From: Phalacrocorax aristotelis
Taxonomy: Eukaryota; Chordata; Aves; Suliformes; Phalacrocoracidae
Length of the DNA: 64,000 nt
Reading direction: 5' to 3'
NCBI RefSeq assembly: GCF_949628215.1
Contig: NC_134276.1
Span: 129,890,125-129,954,124 of the forward strand
A program made the position numbers and the translations under genes. Positions 53,501 through 64,000 of the stretch are shown here, in pieces. The notes beneath the pieces were generated by a model. That model made no database searches. It was given only the letters and a program-made list of their open reading frames with translations, and had not been told where the DNA came from. How positions within the stretch are numbered: position 1 is the stretch's first letter; every line of letters starts with the position of its first letter.

Positions 53501-56500
53501 GCTTGCAGACAGAGACAAAATCTAGCCAGACTGCATGCCTTCCTCCTGACCATACAGACAGTAAGCACATCTGCGATGGAGAAGGAAACTTTAGAGAGTG
53601 CTCTTTGCACCTGGATTACCGCTCAATAGAAAAGGGAAGCTGTAACTCAGCAGCTGCTTCTGGACACCAAGTGCGCAGTTACAGGTGCCTCAAGGTGCAA
53701 GGACACAGGCAGTCAGATGACCCTGTGACCTGTCCCCTGTCTCCCTCACCCCACCAGCTGCGTGGGGCCATGAGAGTGCCTGGTGGGAGCCACATGGTCA
53801 GGACTGCCTTTTTCAGCAGATAGGGGAAGGCACCCTTTCACCCAGGGCGGATGGGTGGCAAGGGCAGGGAAAGCTCACCTGGGCTAGCTGCTGCATGTGG
53901 AGCTCTCAGCTGGCTCCTGTTCCAGAGGTTATCTAACAACAACACAAGGTCGTCAGGCAGCAGCCAAGCTACGTCACTTGAGACCCATTCAGCGTCTGCT
54001 CGTTCAGTATCCAATGTCACAGCCTTGCTTCCTCGATGGCGTTACCTGCCCAGAGACCAGCCGCCAGCAGGGACCGGCTGTTGCCTCTCTCCCAGCTCCA
54101 GAGGAAATTTACTGGAAGACCCTGGTCCAGTGTCTACCCAAGCTTCCAGCAAAGTGAACCGAAAGAGCATGGCACACTGTCACACTCATTTGGGCGGACA
54201 TGACACCGCTGGTGCACACTGATGTTAATTTCAGCGGTTAACATTGTTTTCTTCTCTGAGGGCGGTGTTGGCAAAAACATTTGATCTCTCCAGCAATGTA
54301 ACACAGCTGCTTCCTCCAAAACAGGAGGTAAATGGAAGCAAAAGGAGAGAAAGCGTGTGTGTATTTGTGATGCTCGTGCCACAGAGAAAGAGAGAGGAAA
54401 TGAGTCTCGGTGCAAAATAGAGGAAGTGGAGAAAAACAACACAAGGCAAATGATGCATCCATTGAACAGGACTTGAATTGGGATCTTGGCTGCTGTTTTG
54501 CTAACTTATGGTATCACTAAATCCCATTCTCCTTGCAGGGAAAGAAACCCTGCAACTGTGCATTGTCAGCGTGACGGAAGAAACAACGGCAGCTGATGCT
54601 GGTTGGGTCAGTATTACTCTCCATCTCACAGACCGGCCTTTGTTCCCAGAGTGGTGACAAAGGGCTCCCTTCATTCCTTTACCTCCCTCGAGTTGTTCAT
54701 AGGCATGTTGGAACAGTGCATGTTTTAAGACTATATTGGCTATGGCTGGCATGGCATTATCTGGCTCCCATCAAGACCACCACCACCCCTGGCCCTTGGG
54801 AGGTGTTCCTCTCATTCACAGGTGCCCTCTGCAGAGGCCACAGGTAAAGACTCATCATCTGATGGAGCTGTGTGCTCCCAGAGGCCCATTAGTACTAAGC
54901 ATGACCACAGGCAGACCACAAGCCCTGAGACAGGAGAAGCATGACTTTCTGGTTCATCTCTCTGGCTACCATCAGCACCTCCTAAACTTGTTCACTTGGG
55001 CACTCTGCTCTCGTGCCTCTCCCGGCAGATAAGCGCTGGGGAAAGGGAACTGTTGTTGGTGAGTCTTAGCTGGCATTGATCAGGGTGACCTCCTTCTCCC
55101 CCCACACGGAAGAAAAGATCCCAGAAGCTTCGGCCAGCACCTGAGAAGGGGCAAATTACCACTGCTGGTGTAATCCCAGCCTGTGGTGCATACTTTTCCA
55201 AGAAGAGGCAGTCTCTCAGCTGGCCATCTCTGGCAAGCGGCTGTGCCCATCATCTGGCAGAGGATAAGAGTCTGCAGGACCTTGTGGCAGGTGGCAGAGC
55301 TCTTCCAGACAAGGGACTTGGCTGGAAGATGTTTCCCACATTCAGCTGTGCTCTGACTGGCAGTAAAAGTCTCCCCTCCTGGCGTCTATGTGCTGTGCAT
55401 GGAGAACACATGCAGTGGGGCAATATCTGAAGACCTGAGAGTGCACCTGCAAGCCCATTTGATGTGATCCCAGTATTCCCAGTCTGTGCACCCTGCACAG
55501 CTCTGGTCTGAGCTATCAGTCTGGTGGGATTATTCCAGCCACATTTCTAATGCTCTTGGAGGAAAAAGGATTTCACCTTCATTACATTTCTCATTTTCTT
55601 GGTACAGAGGGATGAGCCTGGACAAAGACACAGAGACATACAAAATAGAGCCCGTGCCTTGATGCACATAGGTCCTAACATAAAAGAAGACACATTCGGA
55701 GTTATATACACAGAGACCCACTTGCAAAATAAGGATCTTGCATGGACAGGCAGAACAGTATGTGGAGATAATGACAGACAGACAGATATCCTCTGGGGCT
55801 TTACAAGAAATCCTTAATGTCATTGTCCCCCAAGGGAATCTGACAAAAGCAGCACAGTACATTAGATTTGAAGTTGATGTTTCAGTGTCTCTCAGAAAAC
55901 AGGAAAATAATTTTTTAACCTCTGAAAGTAATAAACAGCAGTGTATGGAGGAACCAACATAGGTGCCGCAGCCTCCACTACAGTTTTGATGTGTGAAAAG
56001 ATCTCAGCAGGAACATTGCATGCTGGCCACCATGTCTGCACACAGGTCGCACCATTGAGAGATGCCTGCTGTCAAATGAACCCAGATCTACCTTTAGAGG
56101 TTGTGTCTCCGGGTCACATTTGCACAGGGTAGCATTGTACAAAGTGTTTGTACAAGGAGTGGCCTTCCTTGAATGAAAGACGAACATTTCTGAATGGAAG
56201 TTAAACAGGTGGAGCTGACCACATCAGTCAAAACAAGGGAGTCATGACTAATGTTCTCCTCCTCTCTCCTTATGCTTCCTCAGGAGCTAATTTTTTCCCC
56301 TTTGGGCTGTGTCCATCAGACAGAGAGGACAACTCATATGAAGCCTAGCAGGCCCAGGCGCACAAGTAAGAGGACAGACCTGTCTCTCTTCTTAGGCCTC
56401 CACAGGCAGCCCAGGAACACTGGTCAGGTTGTCCTCTGGAGTTTGGGTCCTGGATTGTTGGTTTTTTAGAGTAGGGATGGGCCAGATGACTCTACATATA

Positions 56501-56950
56501 TATAGGGTAAGTTCAGGAGAAAAATTAAAAGGGAAGATAAAAGATGCTTTGTGGTGCAAGACATCTTGCTTAACCCATATGTCTTTATTTTCCTTACCTT
56601 GTGGGCTACTGTCCAGAGCCCCATGAGAACCTGTGGTAAGTCGTCCATTTGTATCAGAGAGTGCACAATGGTGAAGGCTGTGCCAAGTATGTGCATTTCG
56701 GGGAGGTCAGCAAAGAAGTTTCTTCTTTATACTTATAGCAGCCACTCATGCATCCAGATCCCAGAAGCAATGAGACCAGGGACTGTACTTCATAGGCAAA
56801 ACCACATGCCCTTGAATCTATGATATCTGGGGGGATTGACCTCCTGCAGCAGGAATTACAAGTTCCCTACAGCATGGCTTAGCTAATGTTTCCCAGAACA
56901 GAGCAGGGGGAAGGGCTTAAGCTTATTTGAGATTGGTCAAGGGAGAGATA
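41520..56950. other. Downstream intergenic region, no gene recognised
   Basis: About 15 kb with many short overlapping open frames on both strands, none with recognisable domains, signal peptides or splice structure. 43.2-44.3 kb and 50.5-51.6 kb are moderately GC-rich. A degenerate TA/TG microsatellite lies at 52.0-52.2 kb. I saw no Ig-like, MAB21-like or other recognisable protein here. Confidence 0.5.
52021..52168. repeat. Degenerate TA/TG/CA microsatellite cluster
   Basis: An alternating purine-pyrimidine region: TATATATA, then ATACATATAC, TGTATGTATG and GTGTGTATATAT, then CACACAC with the 9-mer GACACTATA repeated at 52132 and 52153. It looks like a decayed composite dinucleotide repeat. 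Confidence 0.75.
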
Positions 56951-56959
56951 GAGTTTGCC

Positions 56960-59140
56960 TCTAGAGCTGTTTTTTTTTATGGCACACATCTGAAAGCAGT
57001 TTACATGTGGCTAGAAGGAAGCCTCTATGTCTTTGTGGTTAAAATGACCTCTTAGTATCTAGCCTCTATTTTAAGTAGGTGATGCATTTATGTTCTCATG
57101 CCAGTACTCTTCAGCCTTTTAGCTGAAATAGAAGTTCTCTTTCACTGGGATTTACCCATCTGATGTATTAATAGGCAGCAATCATATGCCCTCTTAACAT
57201 TCCTTTTGCTAGGCTGAAAAAAGCAAAGACTCCTACCATCATCTCTCTCTTTTCCCCCAGATCACTGTAGTGCCATTCTTTGCACTTGTTATCATTTTCT
57301 CTCTCCTTTTCTAGCTCTTCTGGAAGGTACTTTTCTCCTCCTCAGTACTGGCAATGCCTCCTTTTTTTGCCTCTTCGGAAAACATTTAAATTTTTTCTCC
57401 AAGGTCATCAGTGAAGATATGAAATTTACTGGTGCCAGAAGCTGTCCCTAAGGAATTTCATTAGCAGTTGCCTACTACTTTATGTTTCAGGGTCTCTTCA
57501 TTAAGCAATTTGTTACCCAGTTTTCAGTTCAAGTGTGAATCTCTGTACTCCCCTGCTTTCACAACTTCCCAACCACCTTCTGTGAAACCCAGATACATTT
57601 CATATACCACATAACTGATGTTTAAAAAAATCTCTTCTCCAAGCATAAAATAAATGGAAATACTCTACCCTTCATACAGCCATGTTGAATTTTGTCCCAT
57701 TGACTATGCATTTCAATATCTTTAATTACTCATACTGTGTTCTAGGATAAAAAGAAAAGTTGTCCTAAGCCCTTGGGTCTATAAGTAACCACAGCCCTTT
57801 TTTGTTCCTTAATTAAATTTAGGTAAAATTGTTGATCCTGTGCAACTGTGTGGTCTCCATCAACCTTCAGCTGAACAGGTTGATTCAACATCGATCCTAT
57901 TGGATTTACTACTTGATGTATCTCTGAGAACCTTCTGGTCTGAATAAAGCTTGCAAGTTTTGCCTTGACCTCTGATGGAACTGTTTCTATTTCCAGACAC
58001 TTTTAGCCATCAATGAGTAATCCCCTTCCTCTACACTATCTTTCCTGCAAGGTGAGGCAAAACTTTTGGTTTCTGAGGCATACCTTGATCTTAGCTGCAC
58101 TGCACAGAGGCCTGATCTCTTGACTTGCTCTTTTTACCTTTACAAAGAACTTTCAGCAGCTCACAACTTCCTCTGCCAGGTCTATCTCATTTTGATTTCT
58201 GCCAACTGACGTGTCTTTCTCCCTAAACCTTGTGACCTCTACAGTGTAGGTTTCTTTGCTGACCACTCCCATCTTTCACTGAGGAAATTTTTGGTACAGG
58301 GAGAGCCACCTTTTCTATATGCTCTCCCTTCACCCTCTTGCTCAGGAAAGCATGTTAGCTTTTGCAGTGCTAAGCCTGAATGTCTTCCACATACAAATGC
58401 TTTTGACTTTTAGCTGAAATCACTTCATCACTTCAGTCCCATAACTTATGTGATTGTTCCTATTCTGAAGCCGAAAAATCTTAGCTGTGGCCCCATGATA
58501 TTTACTCTTCCATTTAATTTAAATAGAATTAGTCTGTGCCCAGTCAAGGTTAAAAGTTATCTTCTGCCACACCATTCTGTAAAATCTCACTGGTTACCAA
58601 AACCAGGTCAAACAAAAGAGCAGCTCTGATTAGTTTGCCGCCTCTTTAGTGAAGAAATATGTCAACCATTGCATCCAGGAATACCTGGGCCCAGCCTATC
58701 CTAGTAGCAATTATTCTCCACATAAGAAGTTAAAACCTGTAGTAATGACAATCCCTGGTACTGCATATCTTTCTAAAAATATTACAGACCACCAATATCC
58801 TGATGCAACTTTGAATAATTGCAACAGGACTACAGTTGTCTTTCCTTGAGGTGCTTTAAGTCCAAACAGCCTCTGCTTTATCACCTCTGCTGCTTCTTGT
58901 TTCTTCATACTCAACAATACCATGAACAGACAATACTACCACACCCCCCACTCTTCTTTGCTCTTCTGAGCAGCACAGATCCTTCAGTCTCAGTGGTCCA
59001 GCCATGACAACTGCCCATCCTACCTCCAAAAGCCCTGGCATACACAGTTTCATACCCTAGTTGTGGCTTCACCTACATATTGCTCATGAGCTCCTTGTCT
59101 CTAGCGTCCAGGCATTTCCATTGTTTCTCCCAGTTTCCCA
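56960..59140 (-). mobile_element. Old CR1-type LINE relic, reverse-transcriptase region, antisense to the window
   Basis: Read on the - strand, successive blocks match, with many substitutions and gaps, the CR1 LINE reverse-transcriptase region familiar from turtle, crocodile and bird genomes. The blocks appear in the expected order from high to low coordinates: 58996-59015, 58671-58690, 58255-58274 and 57680-57699. Next come a decayed VPQGS-type block around 57433-57460, a decayed FADD catalytic block around 57371-57385 with the following GG-ATTGCC segment at 57344-57362, and the C-terminal block at 57174-57216. All frames are broken, so it cannot be active. No ATTCTATG-type 3' terminal repeat was seen; the 3' end is eroded near 56960. 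The match is from memory of the family, not from a search. Confidence 0.75.
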
Positions 59141-59149
59141 TATGTACTG

Positions 59150-59950
59150 GCTATATAATCTTGGATGGAGTACCAGTTTCCTGCTTGAACTATTGTTACA
59201 CTCCGGCTCTCATATGTTCCTTTAGTCACCACTGTATCTTGATATCTATGCTCTTCCTTCAGCTACACATCAAAAGCAGGCATGGAAACCACACAAGTCC
59301 CAGCTAAAAAGCCCACACAAAATACCAAGTCCTCCTCCCCATGTCTCAGTCTAAACCCTGTCCTGACCATCTCGATCCCAGCAGGCTGTGTTCCTCCACA
59401 TGTACACCCAAGCTGCCAAAGACATCCCTCTTCCTGTGGGTGCCTTCAAAGAGACAAGACAATGCTAGCAGCAGTTCCCAAGGCATCTGTAATATCTGGG
59501 CCATGGATTTGCCCTTCTTCTCTTAGGAGGTATGTAAAATACCTTGTGCAGTATCTGCAGTCATCCACTTTCCATTTCAGTGGGAATCTGGCTCCTTCAT
59601 TTGTCTCAAGAAAAATGGAATCACTGGATTATTCTCTCTTCCCATCAGGCTCCTTTTTGGTTCCAGACCCCCTTTGTAACAGGGAGCTGATTTGTCCTAA
59701 AGCATACCCACTCACACAGACCTGTCTTTCCTGGTGCTCCCGGGGGTCTCCAGCTTCACTTTGTCCCTTCCCTTTGCACTTTGCAGCTCCTCCTGCAGCC
59801 TCTCCTCCTTTGCATGTTCCTGGACTCATGCTTCCCTGGCCTCTAACCTTGAGCCATCTCCTCTTTTCACTCTCTGCTGGGTTTAGTTTTTCCTTTCTTC
59901 TTGTTGTTTTTCCTCCCCATTCCCAGTCTGCAAGTTTTTCTTGAACTTTA
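59150..59950 (-). other. Possible 5' continuation of the CR1 relic (linker or ORF1-like)
   Basis: Adjacent pyrimidine-rich + strand sequence. On the - strand, near 59765-59810, it reads as a short charged, coiled-coil-like peptide (ERLQEELQSAKGRDKVKLE) of the kind found in CR1 ORF1 proteins. The long + strand open frame here (59282-59944) looks like a by-product of that purine/pyrimidine bias. The assignment is tentative. Confidence 0.3.
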
Positions 59951-62900
59951 AATGATGCAGTAGCAGGGAAGAACTTGCTAACATGCCTAATAAGCTCTGC
60001 TCTGCTGTTTGCTCAGAAGGTACCATAGGGATGACCTGAGTACATCCCTCTCTATACTGAAAACCTGAGCTCCCAAAAAGGGCTGTGAGATTTCATCATC
60101 ACAGAAGTTGTAATCCTAAATTAGCCTTACCCATACCCCAGCCCTGAAGTGGCATGCTGACTTAAGGCAGCAAGGGTGGGCTGCATCACTACAAGGCCAG
60201 AACATGCAACTGCCCTTACCTCGAGACAGCAATTCTCGTTACAAGTTTGAGTTGGGAATCTCACTTCCCCAGGAGGTAGGCAGCTACTACTACATGCATC
60301 GCACATCGTTGTGACGGAAAGAGCTACCAGTGGGGTGGGGGACTCAGATTACACGTCTCTGTTGTAGGTTATCTCTACCTGACCATGTTATCTAGACTCC
60401 CTGGTCCTAGACAATTAACTCAGGCGGAAGCAGAAATGATGGACACGTCTTCAGCACCTTAGTCCAAGTGTCATACTTCCCGCTCCCCTCCGCTAACACC
60501 TGAACCACAGTCCTTCCCAGAGCTCCCCTGCCTCCTTTGCCTGGGTACTGTTCAGCACAGTGCCGCTGGGTAGCATTGCTCAGGTGGAGCACATGTGTTT
60601 CCTCCATTGAGTTTCCACCCCAGAAAGGGCTGCATTATCCGGGGTGACTGACATGGTGCTCCAACTTGCTGGGCTGAGAAGCAGGCTGCTACGGCACAAC
60701 AAAGGATGGCGGCACCTTCACAGGACTGCCTCCCCTCGCCTCCCATCAGCCTTGCTCAAGGTCACACTGCGTGGCAGTGACAGGAATAGAGCTCGTGAAT
60801 GCCACCTCCTTATCCCGCTTGTCCCAGGGCCAGGTCCTGCTGGGAAAAAGCAATATCCATCCAAGTGTGGCAGCAGTGCCCGGGTGTCATTGTGAAGATC
60901 AAGAACAGGTTAACACTCACGCTGAAACCCCAGCTGCTAACACAATAGGCAGCACAAGGTGCCAGGTCTGGAGGCTGGAGGCCTGGGGACAAGTTGTGCT
61001 GGAAACACTGGGGCCCCATCCAGCTGCGCCAGCACTCCCTGCCCGTGGGACTTCAAGTTCTTCCCCGGGAAAGCAGCAACGCCCAGCTGACTGCGCTCCA
61101 GCCCCGGGCAGGAAAACACTGATTTACAGACAATGCCCAGGCAGGGTGATTAAGCAGCCGGTTCAGCAATGCACCGGCCAACGCACTCCAGGCTGTATTT
61201 GTGCTTCTTTTTTGCAAAGGTATGCTTGTTAGGGATGCTTTCCTCCAAAGAGACAAGGGAGTAGCAAGATGTTTTTCCCCCCAGCTGCCAGGCAGCTTCA
61301 GCTCTGCCCCAGAGGCATCCTGGAGGCGACTGCGGGGTTGTTTACCTTCACTGAGACTGCTATCAAGTCTGTTAGCATGGGCCCTTGAGAGCTTGAGGGA
61401 TTTGGGCACCCAACCACTAAGGAGAAAATGTGCTTCTTTGACTTCAGTGGAAAAGGTCATGCATCACAAGCTACTGCCAGCTAATGAGAAATGAGTCTGG
61501 ACAATTAATCAATATACAATCTCCTCTGCTAATCATATTGATGGAAGATGAGCTCCATCCCCAGGAAGGGCAAAGGCCATTGAGCTAAACCATTTAGCAG
61601 CATATATTTATATCCCTGATGGTTCAATAATTTGAGTCTTACCTGATGACATCAAGCCGCCGAGGGCGAGGCAATATTGTGCAGCTGGAAAAAAAACACA
61701 ACAGATACTACTTCAGAGAAAAATAGTGTTTTAATAGAAATGAACAGTTCAAAAGGCAAATGCATTCATTTTCTCTGAATTTTCAATGACATGCATGTGT
61801 GCACAAAGAATTTCCAAAATATTCTATGCAAATAGTCCAATAAAGGTCATTTTTCTAAGGGAAATATTCAAGAAAATATTAACAAGGTCTCAGGGCATGT
61901 ATTACTCTCAGTTGCACCAGAGTACCCTGCTCTAGAAGTCTACCATGAAGCATTAAGAGAATTTGTCCCTCACTCACCTATCATAAAACCATGCCTTTCC
62001 TCCAGCAGGCACAAACTGCTTTGTAAGAAACCTGGCTCTGTAGGTAAGGTGAGTTCATGCTTTTGTAATTAAAGCCTATGTTGAAAGACATACACACCAA
62101 GGGACAAAGATGATGTCATGGCACAGCTGTTTCTGCAACACAGCTGGTTTCCTGGCTCCCTGTTACAAATCCTGCTCTTACTGAGCTGCAGCAAGGCGGA
62201 TGGTTAAACTGTCTGTTGGTAGTTGCAGATTGTCCCTGCCAGCTGTGTGTGGTGCTTAGGCTGTCCCTGCAAAAGCTAGCAGAACCCTTCCATTGTACCC
62301 TCTGCCAGACAACGTAACTGCAGAGAAAGACACTGGTGCTTGCAGAAAGCTGTTTACTTTCACAGTTGCCTGCTGGGACTTATTTACAGAGTACTACTGA
62401 GAGCCACCAAATCTGCTTGTATAGCTCTGGAGACAGTTCAAATCCTCTGTTCCCAGACCAGTGGTTAATGCCGTATGGAGAGAAGTTAGGACTGAGGATA
62501 AAACTGAGCTTTCAAAACAAGAGCCTCTGATCTCAAACTGAACAAACATTTCCCCTTGCCTGTGTCAGCTAGTTTGATTTCCAATAAAAGTGCAGATTGC
62601 TTTGGAAACCACAGCCACACTGGTGAATTACCTTCCCACTAGCCAGAGAGAGCTCCCTCAAGCACCTTGTCCTGCTCTCTCAGTCAGGTTGTAGGCAGAG
62701 CTCCCTCTGCAAGCAGCTAGCACAAAGTAAGCTCAGAGGTAAGTGTCCCAAGCTCAGACATTGTCAGGAGCAAGACTACACTCTTTAAAGCCCTGCGTCC
62801 TCGTTACCCCTTACTTATAAACAGCCATGGGACCGTGTGCTCAGAAGGTGCACCGGATCCTTGCCAGCAGCAGATCCGAGCACGAAGGCATCTACGCCAC

Positions 62901-64000
62901 AGCTAAACCTGCCCTTTGAAAGGACTACAGAAGCCAGAACAGCATTTTATCACAGTTTGAAAGCATCTCTGGACAGGAAAGACTTAATTGCACTTTGTGC
63001 AAATACGTGCTCCATGCAAACAGGGGCTGTGGCAGTAACACAGAGAGAACTGTGATAGCAACAGCCCAGGGTATGGTGTCTGGATAGTATGGTCCTCTGT
63101 AAGACCAGACAGGCCTCACCCTCTGCCCTGTCCCCCATATATAGAATATATGAAATGTGGGGGATGATTATTAAGAGCTTTTAAAGTCTGTGGCTTTTAG
63201 TCTACAATACAGAAAAATGCAAGCAAGTATAGACATATATGTGTATGCACACACCACCGTTCATACAGTCATGCTGTGGAAAGCTCATCCAACCCACGGT
63301 CGTTGCCTCGGGTACTGCCAATAACTGATGAGATCTTGCCGAAAAGTGCTCTAAGCCTGCCTGGGCTCAGGTTTAACTTTGTGCTAGCCTTTCACCAGCT
63401 GAGTCCACAGAGAACGCTGCTATTGTGAGGGTCAGAGCCTTTCTGCCATGCCAGCACACTCAAAGGCTGACGTTTCATAAGCTGCCTGCCATCAGGAGGA
63501 CAAAGTCCCGTTGAGTGGGCATTGGCTCCGCCTTCCCTCGCAGATAGCAAGGGATCAGCTGAACACAAATTTGGCAGCATCCCAGGGCATGGCACAAGGC
63601 TAGCCAAGCATGTGAGGCAGAGCTATTATCAGTGCTCTGTTCCTAACAAAGTGAAGACATTCACTTTCATCTCAAATATTTGTCCCTGCTCTTTCCAAGC
63701 AGAGGAAGAAAGATGCAGAGAGTGCCAGATCCCCTCCTGTGATAAGTATCTCCTAATCTGTAGATTGTATGGTTACAGGGAGGCTGCAGGCATGGGAAAA
63801 CACTTTAACACCTGAATTCAGGAATTACATTCAGTCAAGAGGTAAAGTAGAAACAATTAAAGGCTCTTTGGGTAGGAGGGAAGGCAAAATTACTTAATTC
63901 CATGTGTTTTCCCATCACAACGGCTAAGGAAGATAAGGTTTGCAAGGGGCAAGTGAAGAAGGCTTGTCCACTCCCCTTCAGGAGAAAGAAGGTGCTGGCT
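59950..64000. other. Distal intergenic region, no gene recognised
   Basis: Non-coding-looking DNA to the end of the window. It contains a motif-dense AT-rich patch at about 61480-61870 and an imperfect hairpin at 63131-63164 (TCCCCCA and TGGGGGA arms flanking TATATAGAATATAT). Open frames are short and unrecognised. Confidence 0.5.
61480..61870. promoter_or_regulatory. Candidate cis-regulatory patch rich in homeodomain and octamer motifs
   Basis: This AT-rich interval holds ATTAATCAAT (61504-61513), TAATCA (61530-61535), TTGATGG (61538-61544), a perfect POU octamer ATGCAAAT (61826-61833) and other TAAT cores. Such clustering is common in conserved vertebrate enhancers but also arises by chance in AT-rich DNA. 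No conservation data were available. Confidence 0.25.

Noticed and set aside
59282..59944. A 220-codon + strand open frame
   Set aside because: Low-complexity Pro/Ser/Leu-rich translation of a pyrimidine-rich stretch beside, and possibly part of, the antisense CR1 relic. There is no domain or splice support.

Overview
This window is vertebrate nuclear DNA, most likely from a bird. It holds one complete gene, ATP1A1, encoding the Na+/K+-ATPase alpha-1 catalytic subunit, on the + strand. All 23 coding exons could be read by eye. They join in frame across 22 GT-AG introns into 1023 codons plus a stop (ATG at 14182, TAA ending at 39999). The avian assignment rests on three things: the protein closely resembles the avian alpha-1 I know, the introns are short (most 0.1-1.8 kb, only intron 1 longer at 6.6 kb), and the only sizeable transposon recognised is an old CR1-type LINE, with no Alu- or L1-like sequence seen. 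The species cannot be named from the sequence.

Layout. 1-13.3 kb: AT-moderate upstream intergenic DNA with simple-sequence tracts and no convincing exon. 13.4-14.8 kb: a strong CpG island with GC boxes, a CCCGT pentanucleotide repeat, the 5' UTR and a four-codon first exon. 14.2-20.8 kb: intron 1. 20.8-40.0 kb: exons 2-23. 40.0-41.5 kb: 3' UTR with two well-placed AATAAA signals that predict short and long mRNAs. 41.5-57 kb: intergenic DNA with no recognisable gene. About 56.96-59.14 kb: a roughly 2.2 kb decayed CR1 reverse-transcriptase relic in antisense orientation, possibly reaching 59.95 kb. 60-64 kb: intergenic, including an AT-rich patch dense in homeodomain- and octamer-like motifs that could be a regulatory element.

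The encoded pump has every hallmark residue of a working P2C ATPase: TGES in the A domain, D376 in DKTG, K508 in the nucleotide pocket, D717/D721 in the hinge, the cation ligands E334, Y778, N783, E786, D811, D815 and D933, the beta-subunit contact SYGQ, the PKA site S943 and the C-terminal KETYY. Residues Q118 and N129 border the first extracellular loop, which is the cardiac-glycoside-sensitive configuration.

I found no CRISPR array, operon, tRNA, rRNA or convincing small RNA gene, and no evidence for an undescribed biological system. The items most worth a second look are the long CR1 relic, the G-quadruplex-capable CCCGT repeat beside the promoter GC boxes, the tandem polyadenylation signals, a perfect 13-bp inverted repeat in intron 3 and the motif-dense patch at 61.5-61.9 kb.
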